Source: Nitrospiraceae bacterium
GTDB taxonomy: Bacteria > Nitrospirota > Nitrospiria > Nitrospirales > Nitrospiraceae
NCBI GenBank assembly: GCA_011391455.1
Contig: JAABQN010000115.1
Location: 1 to 6,567 of the forward strand
DNA: 6,567 nucleotides
Direction: 5' to 3'
Both the position numbers and the translations under genes were made by a program. Under the pieces are notes generated by a model, which saw only the letters and a list, made by a program, of their open reading frames with translations, was not told the origin of the DNA and made no database searches. Shown here piece after piece: positions 1 through 6,567 of this stretch; within the stretch, counting starts at the first letter, position 1; the number at the start of each line of letters is the position of its first letter.

Positions 1-56
1 CCGGCGGATGTGACTCATCTCTGCCATCGCGATTCAACCTGTTAGAAAGTATGAAC

Positions 57-84
57 AAAAAAACGCCCTCTAGCCTGCTGGGGC
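57..84 (-). terminator. Possible intrinsic terminator, minus strand
   Basis: Read on the minus strand, a GCCCC...GGGC-type hairpin (65-69 paired with 80-84, then a 2-nt bulge and an AG/CT pair around a 4-nt loop) is followed one base later by seven consecutive T (63-57). The stem is short and includes a G-U pair, so strength is uncertain. It would end minus-strand transcripts coming from the gene-free stretch to its right, where no protein gene is visible. Confidence 0.4.
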
Positions 85-88
85 CGGA

Positions 89-153
89 GGACGCCGTTGT
101 CCATGCCATGAATTCCTGACTTGAACCTGGGTGATGAACGCCGTTGTTCCCAG
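89..153. repeat. Two small hairpins with an identical GCCGTT loop
   Basis: GGAC-GCCGTT-GTCC lies at 89-102 and GAAC-GCCGTT-GTTC at 136-149, so the start-to-start distance is 47 bp. The 10-mer ACGCCGTTGT is shared. The one stem position that differs changes as a compensated pair (G-C in one, A-T in the other), so both stems still form. The second hairpin can extend with CTGG (127-130) and CCAG (150-153) across a 5-nt bulge. This is direct sequence observation. Function is unknown; chance is possible because the stems are only 4 bp. Confidence 0.45.
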
Positions 154-775
154 TCCTTTAAATGCCCTTATACACGTCCAGGAAGTATGTGTCAACGCCG
201 GCCGCTGCCCACTCTGGACTGAGCATGGCGTGACGCGTCTGGATCAGAATACGCTCTCAGAGTACATGCCGACCTTGATAACAGGACACTGCTCTTAGCT
301 TGCCTCTGAAACCCTACTATTTCTCGCACTCGATTCCCATGGCCTACTGCCCTACTACGTTTATCAACTACCATTATCTGGATAAGTGTAACAGGTTACC
401 GTTTAGTGATTTAACCTGACCATGCTCCGCATTGGCATCGTCTACATGGTTCGTGCGAAACCAAACCGTTTCCAAGGCCGTCAGAACTTTCCGTGCGAAT
501 CGCGGACCATAGCTGTCTAATAGCTGACTAGGTAGAACCCGTCTTTCAGACCCCTTCTGGAGTATTTTCACACCTGATACTCAAAACCTTCGTCAGGCTG
601 CACACTAACATTCAATCACTGGGTCTGTTTGAGGGGGTGCGGATCGTGTGAGCTGGGTGATTTCCATTGGGTGGCGGTAAAAGGATCTTGCCTTCTTCGT
701 TGGGCCTAAGTTCGTGGCCACAGCCTTATCAGCGTTAAGACCAGACCTTAAAACGTTTTCAGTATCTAGAGCCTG

Positions 776-835
776 CCTTGCTTACACGGCTTGGCTCGAA
801 CCCGAGAGGGTTACCCATCGATAGGTAAAGCAAGG
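776..835. repeat. 60-nt imperfect inverted repeat with nested hairpin
   Basis: CCTTGCTTAC (776-785) pairs with GTAAAGCAAGG (825-835), leaving a single unpaired A. Inside it AACCC-GAGA-GGGTT (799-812) forms a second perfect 5-bp hairpin with a GAGA loop (TCTC on the other strand). The outer arm has 7 uninterrupted pairs, which recalls a tRNA acceptor stem, and GGTTCGAGCC on the minus strand recalls a T-arm. At 60 nt with no D-arm or anticodon arm it is not a tRNA. It could be part of an RNA or a mobile-element end. Confidence 0.4.
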
Positions 836-893
836 AATATTCCTCCCAACAGTTGATGCCAGCCCATTCAGAACCCTGACCCTGGTGCCAATT

Positions 894-928
894 AAAAAAG
901 AGAGGGAGAGGCAAAGCCTCTCCCTCTC
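894..928 (-). terminator. Strong intrinsic terminator, minus strand
   Basis: A perfect 13-bp stem, GAGAGGGAGAGGC (900-912) with its reverse complement (916-928) around a 3-nt loop, is followed on the minus strand by six T (899-894). On the plus strand no T-run follows, so direction is minus. It sits 6 bases beyond a TAG (936-934) that ends the last open frame of the nirK remnant, so it is probably the original terminator of that lost gene. Confidence 0.85.
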
Positions 929-1041
929 CTAAACTAGGTCAGTTCGTCACGCTCTTCAGAGCTATGACGCCTGACCGCTATAGACTTTTGAACCGCTGTG
1001 TTCTGAAAACAACGCAGATCGTCTGTTACAGAATACTTCAG

Positions 1042-1257
1042 GCCCTTGTAGATCTCCGGTTGCTCTGCACTACATAAAATTCTTTGTCTACACGAGGAAG
1101 CCCGTCAACCGGCTCAACCAAGATCCCGCCCTCCATTCCATTCGCAATGTGCTCAGGAATGGAGGGAGATGTGGTGGCACAGTAATAGAAATAGAGGCCG
1201 GCATTGAGGGCCTTAAACCGTAACTTGCTTTCCTCCCCCTGGCTCGGTATTGAGGCT
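1042..1257 (-). pseudogene. Remnant of a copper nitrite reductase (nirK-like) gene
   Basis: Minus-strand translation gives a recognisable cupredoxin core spread over three frames. The first piece contains EPGGGKQVTV and ends at a stop. The next frame (1217-1059) reads FKALNAGLYFYYCAT, then IPEHIANGM, GGILVEP and VDKEFYVVQS. Two extra bases (1058-1057) shift it again to EIYKG. This is the type 1 copper loop of NirK-family enzymes and aligns with residues about 117-173 of the intact enzyme to the right, but its wording (KALNAG, HIANGM, LVEP) belongs to a different, more canonical subfamily. The residue before the copper Cys is Tyr, where NirK has the type 2 ligand His. The N-terminal and C-terminal parts of the gene are not visible. 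Two frameshifts, missing ends and ligand loss argue for a dead gene. Confidence 0.8.
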
Positions 1258-1278
1258 CATTTGGGACGAACAAAGGGC

Positions 1279-1306
1279 TTGACTCTTAACCGGACACTAC
1301 GATAGT
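1279..1306 (+). promoter_or_regulatory. Possible sigma70-type promoter for the nirK-like cluster
   Basis: TTGACT (1279-1284) and GATAGT (1301-1306) are separated by 16 bp and match the -35 and -10 consensus at 5 and 4 of 6 positions. A start near 1313 would leave a 5' leader of about 128 nt before the ATG at 1441. No clear FNR-type or other palindromic operator was seen beside it. This rests on pattern matching only. Confidence 0.4.
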
Positions 1307-1426
1307 AAGTAGCGAATTTAGCTATGTTATTCTTTTCCTCACACACAGACGAAGTGCCAGTGAGACCCTCACATATGAAAAGACCAGTTGCACATTTGTC
1401 TGGAGAAGTCCGCCTAACCATTTCAG

Positions 1427-1433
1427 AGAGGAG
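1427..1433 (+). promoter_or_regulatory. Ribosome binding site deciding the nirK-like start
   Basis: AGAGGAG lies 7 nt before the ATG at 1441. The frame is open back to 1324, with further ATGs at 1324 and 1375, but neither has a comparable site. Starting at 1441 also puts a clean signal peptide at the N-terminus. Confidence 0.75.
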
Positions 1434-1440
1434 TCCAACC

Positions 1441-2388
1441 ATGATGAAAAGACAATCACCTCAACTGATGGCCATCGCAGGGGCCATGGTCCTTGCAATG
1501 GCCGGATTGATGGGATTGCCCTCCGAGGCATCTGCCAAGACCCATGACGTCAAGATGACCGCCATGGAAGTGGAAATCGTGACGGAAGGAACGGGAGCGA
1601 AATATAGGGCCTGGACGTTCAGCGGCCAGATGCCGGGGCCGGTCGTGCGGGTCACGCAAGGCGACACTGTCAACTTCACGCTGGAGAATCCCAAGACCAA
1701 TGTTTATGAACACTCCATGGACTTCCATGCAGCGGAAATCGATTTCCTGAAGAACTACCGGGCCATCAAGCCGGGAGAAACCATTTCCTACACCTTTGTG
1801 GCGAAGAAGCCCGGCGTGTTTTTCTATCATTGCGGCGCAGCGCCTATGATTCAGCACATCGCGCGCGGCATGTTCGGCGCGATTATCGTCGATCCCAAGA
1901 ATCCGAAGGTCTGGCCGAAAGCGGACCGGGAGTTTTTGTTGGTCCAATCAGAGTTCTGGAAGAACCCCGACGATGTCGAGGCCATGTTCGCCCGGAAGTT
2001 CGACTATACGGTCTTCAACGGAGGAATCTGGAAGTATCATCCCTTCTTCATCGGTGGGGAAGCGCTGGAAGCGAAACCGAATGAGCGGGTCCGGATCTAT
2101 TTTGTGAACGCGGGCCCCAACGAGTTTTCCTCGCTCCACCCGATCGGCGAGATTTGGGACAACGTCTACGAGAGCGGGAACCCTGCCAACAAACTCACAG
2201 GGGTGCAAACCTATGTTGTGGGACCCGGAAGCGCCGCCACATTCGACTTGGTCTCCGAATCACCCGGGGTCTATCCAATTGTGACGCATTCGCTCACTTC
2301 AGCCCTTCGTGGAGCCATTGCCGCGCTGACGATTACACCGGTAGCCAAGGATGCTCCGCTGATGCCGCTGACGCCCTGGAACCCCTAA
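1441..2388 (+). CDS. nirK: Exported two-domain copper nitrite reductase-like multicopper oxidase (NirK family)
   Basis: This 315-residue protein probably reduces nitrite to nitric oxide in the periplasm. A signal peptide (KR n-region, hydrophobic stretch about 9-25, cleavage likely after ASA at 32) is followed by two cupredoxin domains (about 36-152 and 165-300). All expected NirK ligands can be placed: type 1 copper His91, Cys131, His139 and Met144; type 2 copper His96, His130 and His283; and the catalytic pair Asp94 (MDFH) and His233 (LHPIG). The Cys131-to-His139 loop is short (CGAAPMIQH). The length is shorter than classical NirK (about 340-380 with signal), as in compact variants, and there is no C-terminal heme or cupredoxin extension. 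The globin gene follows after 73 bp on the same strand, suggesting co-transcription. Nitrite reductase activity is inferred from ligands; another small two-domain multicopper oxidase role is possible. Confidence 0.85.
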   Translation: MMKRQSPQLMAIAGAMVLAMAGLMGLPSEASAKTHDVKMTAMEVEIVTEGTGAKYRAWTFSGQMPGPVVRVTQGDTVNFTLENPKTNVYEHSMDFHAAEIDFLKNYRAIKPGETISYTFVAKKPGVFFYHCGAAPMIQHIARGMFGAIIVDPKNPKVWPKADREFLLVQSEFWKNPDDVEAMFARKFDYTVFNGGIWKYHPFFIGGEALEAKPNERVRIYFVNAGPNEFSSLHPIGEIWDNVYESGNPANKLTGVQTYVVGPGSAATFDLVSESPGVYPIVTHSLTSALRGAIAALTITPVAKDAPLMPLTPWNP

Positions 2389-2444
2389 CCGACCAGAACT
2401 ATGATAGAAGTGTGCATTCGAAGGAATCCCTCATTTACCTCTCA

Positions 2445-2460
2445 AAAAAGGAGCGTTTTT
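2445..2460 (+). promoter_or_regulatory. Ribosome binding site in the loop of an A/T hairpin
   Basis: AAGGAG (2448-2453) lies 8 nt before the globin ATG. Five A (2445-2449) can pair with five T (2456-2460), leaving GGAGCG as the loop, so the core of the site would be displayed in a weak hairpin. The stem is all A-T and may not form stably. The site itself is good and supports the 2462 start. Confidence 0.5.
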
Positions 2461-2461
2461 C

Positions 2462-2908
2462 ATGAAAAAACTTTCTTGCGCCATCAAGACTATGCTGACC
2501 GTCGCCGTGCTGTTGATCTCAGCGCCGGTGTGGGCGGCCGATGCTCCGTTGCCCTCACTCTATGAACGGCTCGGCGGAACAGGCCCTATCACGGCCGTCG
2601 TCGGCAAGTTCGTCAGCATCGTGGGCCAGGACACCCGCATCAACGGGTATTTTGCCAACGCCGATCTGACGAAACTCAAGAAACAGCTGGTCGACCAGGT
2701 CTGCCAAGCCAGCGGCGGCCCCTGCACCTATGAGGGGAAAGACATGAAAACAACGCATGCCGGCATGAAAATCACGACGGCTGCCTTCAATGCCCTGGTT
2801 GAAGACCTCGTCAAGGCATTGGATACGTTCAACGTGCCAGCCAGGGAAAAGGGCGAACTCCTTTCCGTGCTGGGTCCTATGAAGTCCGACATCGTCGAAG
2901 TGCCGTAA
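2462..2908 (+). CDS. Exported group 1 truncated hemoglobin
   Basis: The product has 148 residues: a Sec signal peptide (KK n-region, hydrophobic core about 11-22, cleavage likely after VWA at 25) and a 2-on-2 globin domain of about 120 residues. Family marks are LYERLGG (33-39), the GGP turn (85-87), and proximal heme ligand His99 in THAGM. Aligned without gaps to mycobacterial GlbN, the distal positions are B10 Val51, E7 Leu72 and E11 Leu76, so the Tyr/Gln oxygen-stabilising pair is absent. Cys81 and Cys88 could form a disulfide after export. Truncated globins bind O2, NO or CO through heme; placed just after a nirK-like gene, handling of NO in the periplasm is a reasonable inference but not shown. 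It is probably in one operon with that gene. Family assignment is firm; the physiological ligand is not known. Confidence 0.9.
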   Translation: MKKLSCAIKTMLTVAVLLISAPVWAADAPLPSLYERLGGTGPITAVVGKFVSIVGQDTRINGYFANADLTKLKKQLVDQVCQASGGPCTYEGKDMKTTHAGMKITTAAFNALVEDLVKALDTFNVPAREKGELLSVLGPMKSDIVEVP

Positions 2909-2916
2909 AGGGCAAC

Positions 2917-2947
2917 GGGCAGGCGGTAAGATCCTCGCCGCCTGCCC
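2917..2947. terminator. Perfect 10-bp hairpin after the globin gene, no T-run
   Basis: GGGCAGGCGG (2917-2926) pairs perfectly with CCGCCTGCCC (2938-2947) across an 11-nt loop, 8 bases after the globin stop. No T-run follows on either strand, so it is not a standard intrinsic terminator. It could protect the 3' end of the mRNA or weaken read-through to the next gene. Confidence 0.5.
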
Positions 2948-3065
2948 ATGAACGCGTCCAAGAGAGGAACACTGCACCCCAACCGAACCGGAGCCTCGCA
3001 GGGTCCGATAACTCGATGAACCTACCCAAGGGCTTCAGATTGCCTCCCAGCAGTCAGTCATTCCA

Positions 3066-3530
3066 ATGATGCGAACAGCTCATCGCAGAGACGCAAACCG
3101 GACGCAGCCGCCCTTCGCGAAGAGCGTACCCGCAACCTGCCCACAGCCTCATGGAGACGGCAAGGCCACGCTCAGGCACAACTGTCTGATGCTTGCGATG
3201 GCGCTCACCGTGGGTCTTGGGGTATTTCAGCCGGCCAGAGCCAGCCAGGCTGCCATGGAGAGAGTTCCCGTCGCGCTGACAGGACCTGGTTGCGACAGCC
3301 ATGAGGACGAGCTAAGCAGGACGTTGCACACCTTGCAAGGTGTGAACGCCGCGCATTTTCATCGCATACCCGATCACGTCTTGGTAGATGTCACCGTCGG
3401 CATGATCGTGCCGGAAGAACTGGTTCGTCATCTCAATACGGCGGCCACGTCATGGCAATGCCGCGCTGAAATTATGCAGTCCTGCATCACGGCAGCCCCT
3501 GTCCCCCAGACTCGAAAAGACGCACCATAA
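3066..3530 (+). CDS. Small exported protein with a possible HMA-like (ferredoxin-fold) domain
   Basis: I do not recognise this 154-residue protein as a named family. The longest frame starts ATG-ATG at 3066 and is closed upstream by a stop; no clear ribosome binding site precedes it. Residues 41-60 form a signal-peptide-like hydrophobic segment ending in ARA, so the mature part would begin near 60. Other starts at 3189 or 3198 would leave a signal with no positive charge, so the start is uncertain. The mature region (about 67-125) suggests the beta-alpha-beta-beta order of heavy-metal-associated domains: VPVALTG, a helix after GPGCDSHEDE, GVNAAHFH, HVLVDVTVG, then a helix at PEELVRHLNTA. The usual CxxC is reduced to one Cys (Cys76, with His79 nearby); Cys132 and Cys140 lie near the C-terminus. 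It follows the globin by 157 bp. Metal binding is a guess from fold and context. Confidence 0.6.
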   Translation: MMRTAHRRDANRTQPPFAKSVPATCPQPHGDGKATLRHNCLMLAMALTVGLGVFQPARASQAAMERVPVALTGPGCDSHEDELSRTLHTLQGVNAAHFHRIPDHVLVDVTVGMIVPEELVRHLNTAATSWQCRAEIMQSCITAAPVPQTRKDAP

Positions 3531-3673
3531 GTGGGCGATTGAAATCCGACCAGTTTCGCACGCGATGCAGGATCATCGCCGGACTGATGTTTCTCCACGA
3601 ACAGCCACTGGCGTAGCGGGCTTCGGTCAGTTCCTGAAGCAGACGTTGGCGAACCGATCCTGACAGAATGTTC

Positions 3674-3713
3674 AAAAAGAAATACCGTCCTCCCCCAATG
3701 AGGAAGGACGGTA
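3674..3713 (-). terminator. Intrinsic terminator of the transketolase gene
   Basis: On the minus strand a perfect 9-bp stem TACCGTCCT/AGGACGGTA (3713-3705 with 3691-3683, 13-nt loop) is followed by TTTCTTTTT (3682-3674). It begins about 10 bases past the transketolase stop. On the plus strand no T-run follows, so it would not be an intrinsic terminator for the convergent gene at 3066-3530. Confidence 0.85.
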
Positions 3714-3722
3714 CAGGAGGGG

Positions 3723-5588
3723 TTACTTTGTGATTTGCTTCGTTGCCTCGACGATCGATCGCGCCCCGATGCCGAAGTGATCGATGAGTTCGTCCGGCTT
3801 CCCGCTGTGTGGGATCGTGCGAACCGCAAGCTTATGTACTTTAATACCTTCTGGTCCGACCGCGCTGAGCACCGCATCTCCAAGGCCACCGTGCGCATAA
3901 TGATCTTCAACGGTGAGGATGCGCCCCTGCGTGGCTCTGGCACTATCCAGCAGCGTGATGCGATCGATGGGGACGATGCTATAGAGATCGACGATCCGCA
4001 CGAAGATACCGGCGGCCTTCAATGTGTCGTATGCCTTCAGGGCTTCGAAGAGCGTGACGCCGGCTGCGACGATCGTGAGGACATCCGATGCGCTTTGGCG
4101 AATTACCTTCGACCCGCCGATCTGGAACGTTTCATCGGGCCCATAGAGAACCGGACACTTCGGGCGTCCGGCCCGAATGTAGACCATCCCCTTATGTGCG
4201 GCAGCCATTTCGACGAGCCGATACGTGCAGGTCGCATCGGACGGATACAACACGGTGACGCCCGGCTGCGCAGCCATCATTGCGATATCTTCCAGACCCA
4301 TTTGCGAGGGGCCGTCTTCCCCAATGCTCACACCGACATGTGTGCCGACAAGTTTGATGTTCGAGCCGCTGATGGCGGCCATACGGATGAAATCGTAGGC
4401 TCGCGTAAAGAATGCGGCAAACGTGGCAACAAACGGAATTTTTCCGCAGGCAGCTAAACCGGCTGCGGCCCCGAGCATATTTTGCTCCGCGATAAAGTTT
4501 TCGAAGAATCGATTGGGAAACTTCTTGCCGAACTTATCTGTATAGGTCGAGTTTTTTACGTCGGCATCAAGCCCCACGACCAACGGATTGACCGTGCCCA
4601 ACGCCTCAAATGCGTTGCCGAAGGCTTCGCGCGTGGCGGCATTGTCGCCTACTTTGTAGGGCGAAGGTGGAAGAGGACTGATAGACGACGGCCCCTGAAC
4701 CGGCGTCGACGGTTTCTTCAGTGAAATGGCTGTGCTGCTCGGCTTCAACTGCTTGCTTAACTCATCGATCGCCTTCTGCGTTTCTTCGCCTTTGGCGGCC
4801 GGCTTTCCATGCCAGCTAGGATGGTTCTCCATGAAGGAAATACCCTTGCCCTTGAACGTTTTGGCAAGTAGCACCGTCGGTTTGCCTTTGGTGGCGGCCG
4901 CAGTATCGAACGCCACGAGCAGAGCTGACAGATCGTGCCCGTCGACCACCAATGCCTGCCAGCCAAAGCCGGCCCACCGGGAGCGATAGGCCTCCATGTC
5001 ATGTTGCAGCATGGTCGGATCACTTTGACCGAGTCGATTGACATCGACAATGGCACAGAGGTTATCCAGCCCATGATGGCGCGCGACTTCAGCCGCTTCC
5101 CACACGGACCCCTCGACGGACTCTCCGTCGCCCATCAGGACATAGGTTCTGTGATCGAGCTTGTCCACATACTTCGCATTGAGAGCTATTCCGATACCGA
5201 CAGGCAATCCTTGCCCGAGCGAACCGGTCGCCATATCGACAAATGACAAGCGTGGCGTCGGGTGGCCTTCAAGATCGGACGTCAGCGTTCGAAGCTTGAG
5301 AAGCTCGCTCTTGGGAAAGAGACCTGCTTCCGCCCAGGCGGCATACAGCAGCGGAGCAGCATGGCCTTTTGACAGCACGAACCGATCGCTGTTGAGGGCT
5401 TTAGGATTTTTCGGATCGTATCGCATGACGGAGAAGAAGAGGGCTGCGACGATGTCCGCAGCGGAACAGCAACTGGATGGATGTCCGCTCCCCGCTTCAC
5501 TTGTTGCGCGAACGCTCTCGATCCGGAGCTGTGTGGCCTTGTTCTGCAGTTCAGTAAGCAATTCGGGTGAGGCGGTTGAGCTAGCCAT
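3723..5588 (-). CDS. tkt: Transketolase, full length, short (human-like) class
   Basis: This 621-residue thiamine-diphosphate enzyme moves two-carbon units between sugar phosphates in the cytoplasm (non-oxidative pentose phosphate pathway). The N-terminal half carries GHPS (His36), SKGH (His76), EGHP (His109), GSLGQG (123-127) and the cofactor motif GDGES (153-157) through to Asn184. A Ser/Pro-rich linker (about 281-312) joins it to the pyrimidine-binding half, with catalytic Glu368 in FIAEQN and GEDGPSQMG (423-431). The C-terminal domain ends with HYAHGGLGD and PHSGKPDEL. Length and the Gln429 position, where E. coli-type enzymes have His, match the metazoan-like class of about 620 residues rather than the 660-residue E. 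coli type. The frame is open up to 5762, but AAAGGAG 5 nt before 5588 and the start of homology fix the start there. No other sugar-phosphate gene is beside it. Confidence 0.95.
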   Translation of the reverse strand: MASSTASPELLTELQNKATQLRIESVRATSEAGSGHPSSCCSAADIVAALFFSVMRYDPKNPKALNSDRFVLSKGHAAPLLYAAWAEAGLFPKSELLKLRTLTSDLEGHPTPRLSFVDMATGSLGQGLPVGIGIALNAKYVDKLDHRTYVLMGDGESVEGSVWEAAEVARHHGLDNLCAIVDVNRLGQSDPTMLQHDMEAYRSRWAGFGWQALVVDGHDLSALLVAFDTAAATKGKPTVLLAKTFKGKGISFMENHPSWHGKPAAKGEETQKAIDELSKQLKPSSTAISLKKPSTPVQGPSSISPLPPSPYKVGDNAATREAFGNAFEALGTVNPLVVGLDADVKNSTYTDKFGKKFPNRFFENFIAEQNMLGAAAGLAACGKIPFVATFAAFFTRAYDFIRMAAISGSNIKLVGTHVGVSIGEDGPSQMGLEDIAMMAAQPGVTVLYPSDATCTYRLVEMAAAHKGMVYIRAGRPKCPVLYGPDETFQIGGSKVIRQSASDVLTIVAAGVTLFEALKAYDTLKAAGIFVRIVDLYSIVPIDRITLLDSARATQGRILTVEDHYAHGGLGDAVLSAVGPEGIKVHKLAVRTIPHSGKPDELIDHFGIGARSIVEATKQITK

Positions 5589-5593
5589 CGGAA

Positions 5594-5600
5594 CTCCTTT
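5594..5600 (-). promoter_or_regulatory. Ribosome binding site deciding the transketolase start
   Basis: AAAGGAG on the minus strand stands 5 nt before the ATG at 5588-5586. The 58 codons upstream that remain open show no transketolase similarity and read through the probable leader and promoter, so they are unlikely to be translated. Confidence 0.8.
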
Positions 5601-5621
5601 CAGGATTGGATGCCAAGGATA

Positions 5622-5654
5622 CTGCCGGACTCTTCTCGTCTTCTCTATCGGCAG
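5622..5654 (-). other. Leader hairpin upstream of transketolase
   Basis: CTGCCG and CGGCAG (5622-5627 and 5649-5654) form a perfect 6-bp stem around a 21-nt purine-rich loop (minus-strand reading), about 34 nt before the start codon. It does not cover the ribosome binding site and no T-run follows. It may be chance; no known riboswitch class was recognised. Confidence 0.25.
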
Positions 5655-5671
5655 CAACAGGACGGGGCTTG

Positions 5672-5701
5672 AGGCTAACAAAATAAAATGGGGGGAGTCA
5701 A
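5672..5701 (-). promoter_or_regulatory. Possible promoter for transketolase
   Basis: On the minus strand TTGACT (5701-5696) is followed after 18 bp by TAGCCT (5677-5672). The -35 is good, the -10 is weak but keeps the key T, A and final T. A start near 5665 would give a leader of about 75 nt. The surrounding intergenic DNA (5589-5808) is AT-rich and has no gene. Confidence 0.35.
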
Positions 5702-5808
5702 TAAACTTAACCAGCTGTGGGAAAACCCGGTTTACGCGCAATACACTTTTGGGAAATTCCACATTGGCGCGTTGTAAATGTTCCTACATGCCTCAGCAGT
5801 TCCTTGGT

Positions 5809-6567
5809 CTATTTCTTATACAGATCGATAAACAGCCACACCGAGAGGATGTGATTCACACGATCGTTCGCAGCCGAATGGGTTTGAATATATTGGTTCA
5901 TATAACCGATTTCCGTCTTGATCTCCGGATTGAAGCGATATCCGATCCCGACAAAACCGCGGTTTTGATCAAACCCCAGGTGCGTTTGGAGCCTTGGCCC
6001 CCAGTCCGTATCGTACAGATTGACGAACACCTCATCCCACATCACGAAATCAGTACCCGGAAAGAAAGAGATCGGCCAGGAGAACTTGAGAAATTGACGG
6101 AAGCGCGAACCCATATCACCACCGTTTGCCTGCCAGCGTTGTTCCAGCCGTGGCCGGAAGGTAAAGTTGCCGAAGGGCGTCGGCCCTGACCAGATATATT
6201 GCTCCCACATTCTGTTTTCCGCGATCTCCCCCCCCTGCCCGTCCAGGTAATTCGTGACGCGAGCATACCCCATCCACACAGTGGATTGGTCCGTGAGCGC
6301 ATAGCCAAGACCGGGACGAATCAGCGATTGGTCAAGGTCTATGTCCGACGAACAACAATCTCGTGTTCGAAGCTGACCCTCCATCCACCAGAGCCATCGT
6401 TTGTGGTCAGGACTCACGTACCCGAAATTTCCTCGTGCCAGCGCAGCTCCCCATACCCGGCTATCATCCTGTAACTCTCCTCCCCAGGCAGCCGGCAAAG
6501 CCAGCGGCATCATGGAATACGCGACCATCACGATAACCAGATACAGCGCCGGGAGGAGCCTTCGAAC
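5809..6567 (-). CDS. DUF2490 family protein, probable outer-membrane beta-barrel (5' end outside window)
   Basis: At least 252 residues are visible, ending in TAG. The first visible residues, VRRLLPALYLVIVMV, look like the charged and hydrophobic parts of a signal peptide ending near LPAAWG, and the frame stays open to the window edge. The real start is therefore most likely beyond 6567; internal GTG (6531) or ATG (6528) starts lack a ribosome binding site and would cut the signal. The body alternates aromatic and polar residues as in barrels and carries DUF2490 (PF10677) marks: RPGLGYAL, ENRMWEQ, RPRLEQRW, RFRQFLKF, WDEVFVNL, NRGFVGIGYRF and EIGYMNQY. The family's function is not established; an outer-membrane location is inferred. 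It is separated from transketolase by about 220 bp and probably independently transcribed. No clear terminator follows its stop. Confidence 0.85.
   Translation of the reverse strand, partial: VRRLLPALYLVIVMVAYSMMPLALPAAWGGELQDDSRVWGAALARGNFGYVSPDHKRWLWWMEGQLRTRDCCSSDIDLDQSLIRPGLGYALTDQSTVWMGYARVTNYLDGQGGEIAENRMWEQYIWSGPTPFGNFTFRPRLEQRWQANGGDMGSRFRQFLKFSWPISFFPGTDFVMWDEVFVNLYDTDWGPRLQTHLGFDQNRGFVGIGYRFNPEIKTEIGYMNQYIQTHSAANDRVNHILSVWLFIDLYKK

Larger units (their letters stand above)
1..893. other. Gene-free stretch with structured elements, no intact ORF
   Basis: I see no convincing protein gene here. All frames are broken by frequent stops, and the longest open stretches (about 60 codons on the minus strand) lack ribosome binding sites and recognisable motifs. 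Base composition looks more AT-rich than the genes to the right. What it holds is a minus-strand terminator-like hairpin near 57-84, two short hairpins sharing one loop (89-102, 136-149), a 7-bp inverted repeat CAGGTTA/TAACCTG at 392-398/412-418, a near-repeat of TAGCTGTCTA and TAGCTGACTA around 510-532, and an imperfect cruciform at 776-835. I did not recognise tRNA, tmRNA, RNase P or SRP RNA signatures. It could be decayed coding DNA or an unrecognised RNA. Confidence 0.5.

Overview
The window looks like bacterial chromosome from a Gram-negative organism. Three products carry export signals and one is an outer-membrane-barrel type protein. The set of an exported two-domain copper nitrite reductase-like protein, an exported truncated globin, a short-form transketolase and a DUF2490 protein resembles what I know of Nitrospira-type (Nitrospirota) genomes. 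That assignment is a family-level impression made without a database search, at about 0.5-0.6 confidence.

Layout. Bases 1 to about 1280 hold no intact gene. Two minus-strand intrinsic-terminator-like hairpins (57-84 and 894-928) sit there, with small structured repeats between them. At 1042-1257 on the minus strand lies a frameshifted remnant of a different, more canonical-looking nirK gene. A promoter-like sequence (1279-1306) then leads into a plus-strand cluster: an intact NirK-like two-domain cupredoxin enzyme (1441-2388), a secreted group 1 truncated hemoglobin (2462-2908) and, after a 10-bp hairpin, a small exported protein with a possible HMA-like fold (3066-3530). A full-length transketolase (3723-5588) converges on this cluster from the minus strand and has a good intrinsic terminator right after its stop. 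Further right, also on the minus strand, a DUF2490 gene (5809-6567) runs off the right edge without a visible start.

How the genes may work together. The NirK-like protein keeps all type 1 and type 2 copper ligands, so it could reduce nitrite to nitric oxide in the periplasm. The globin 73 bp downstream also has a signal peptide, so a heme protein able to bind diatomic gases would share that compartment. The third protein could bind metal, but this is weakly supported. The transketolase (pentose-phosphate carbon shuffling) and the DUF2490 protein look like unrelated neighbours.

The most interesting points are the decayed nirK remnant lying divergent to an intact NirK of another subfamily, the exported NirK plus exported globin pair, and the gene-free left third with terminators and two short hairpins whose stems covary around an identical loop.
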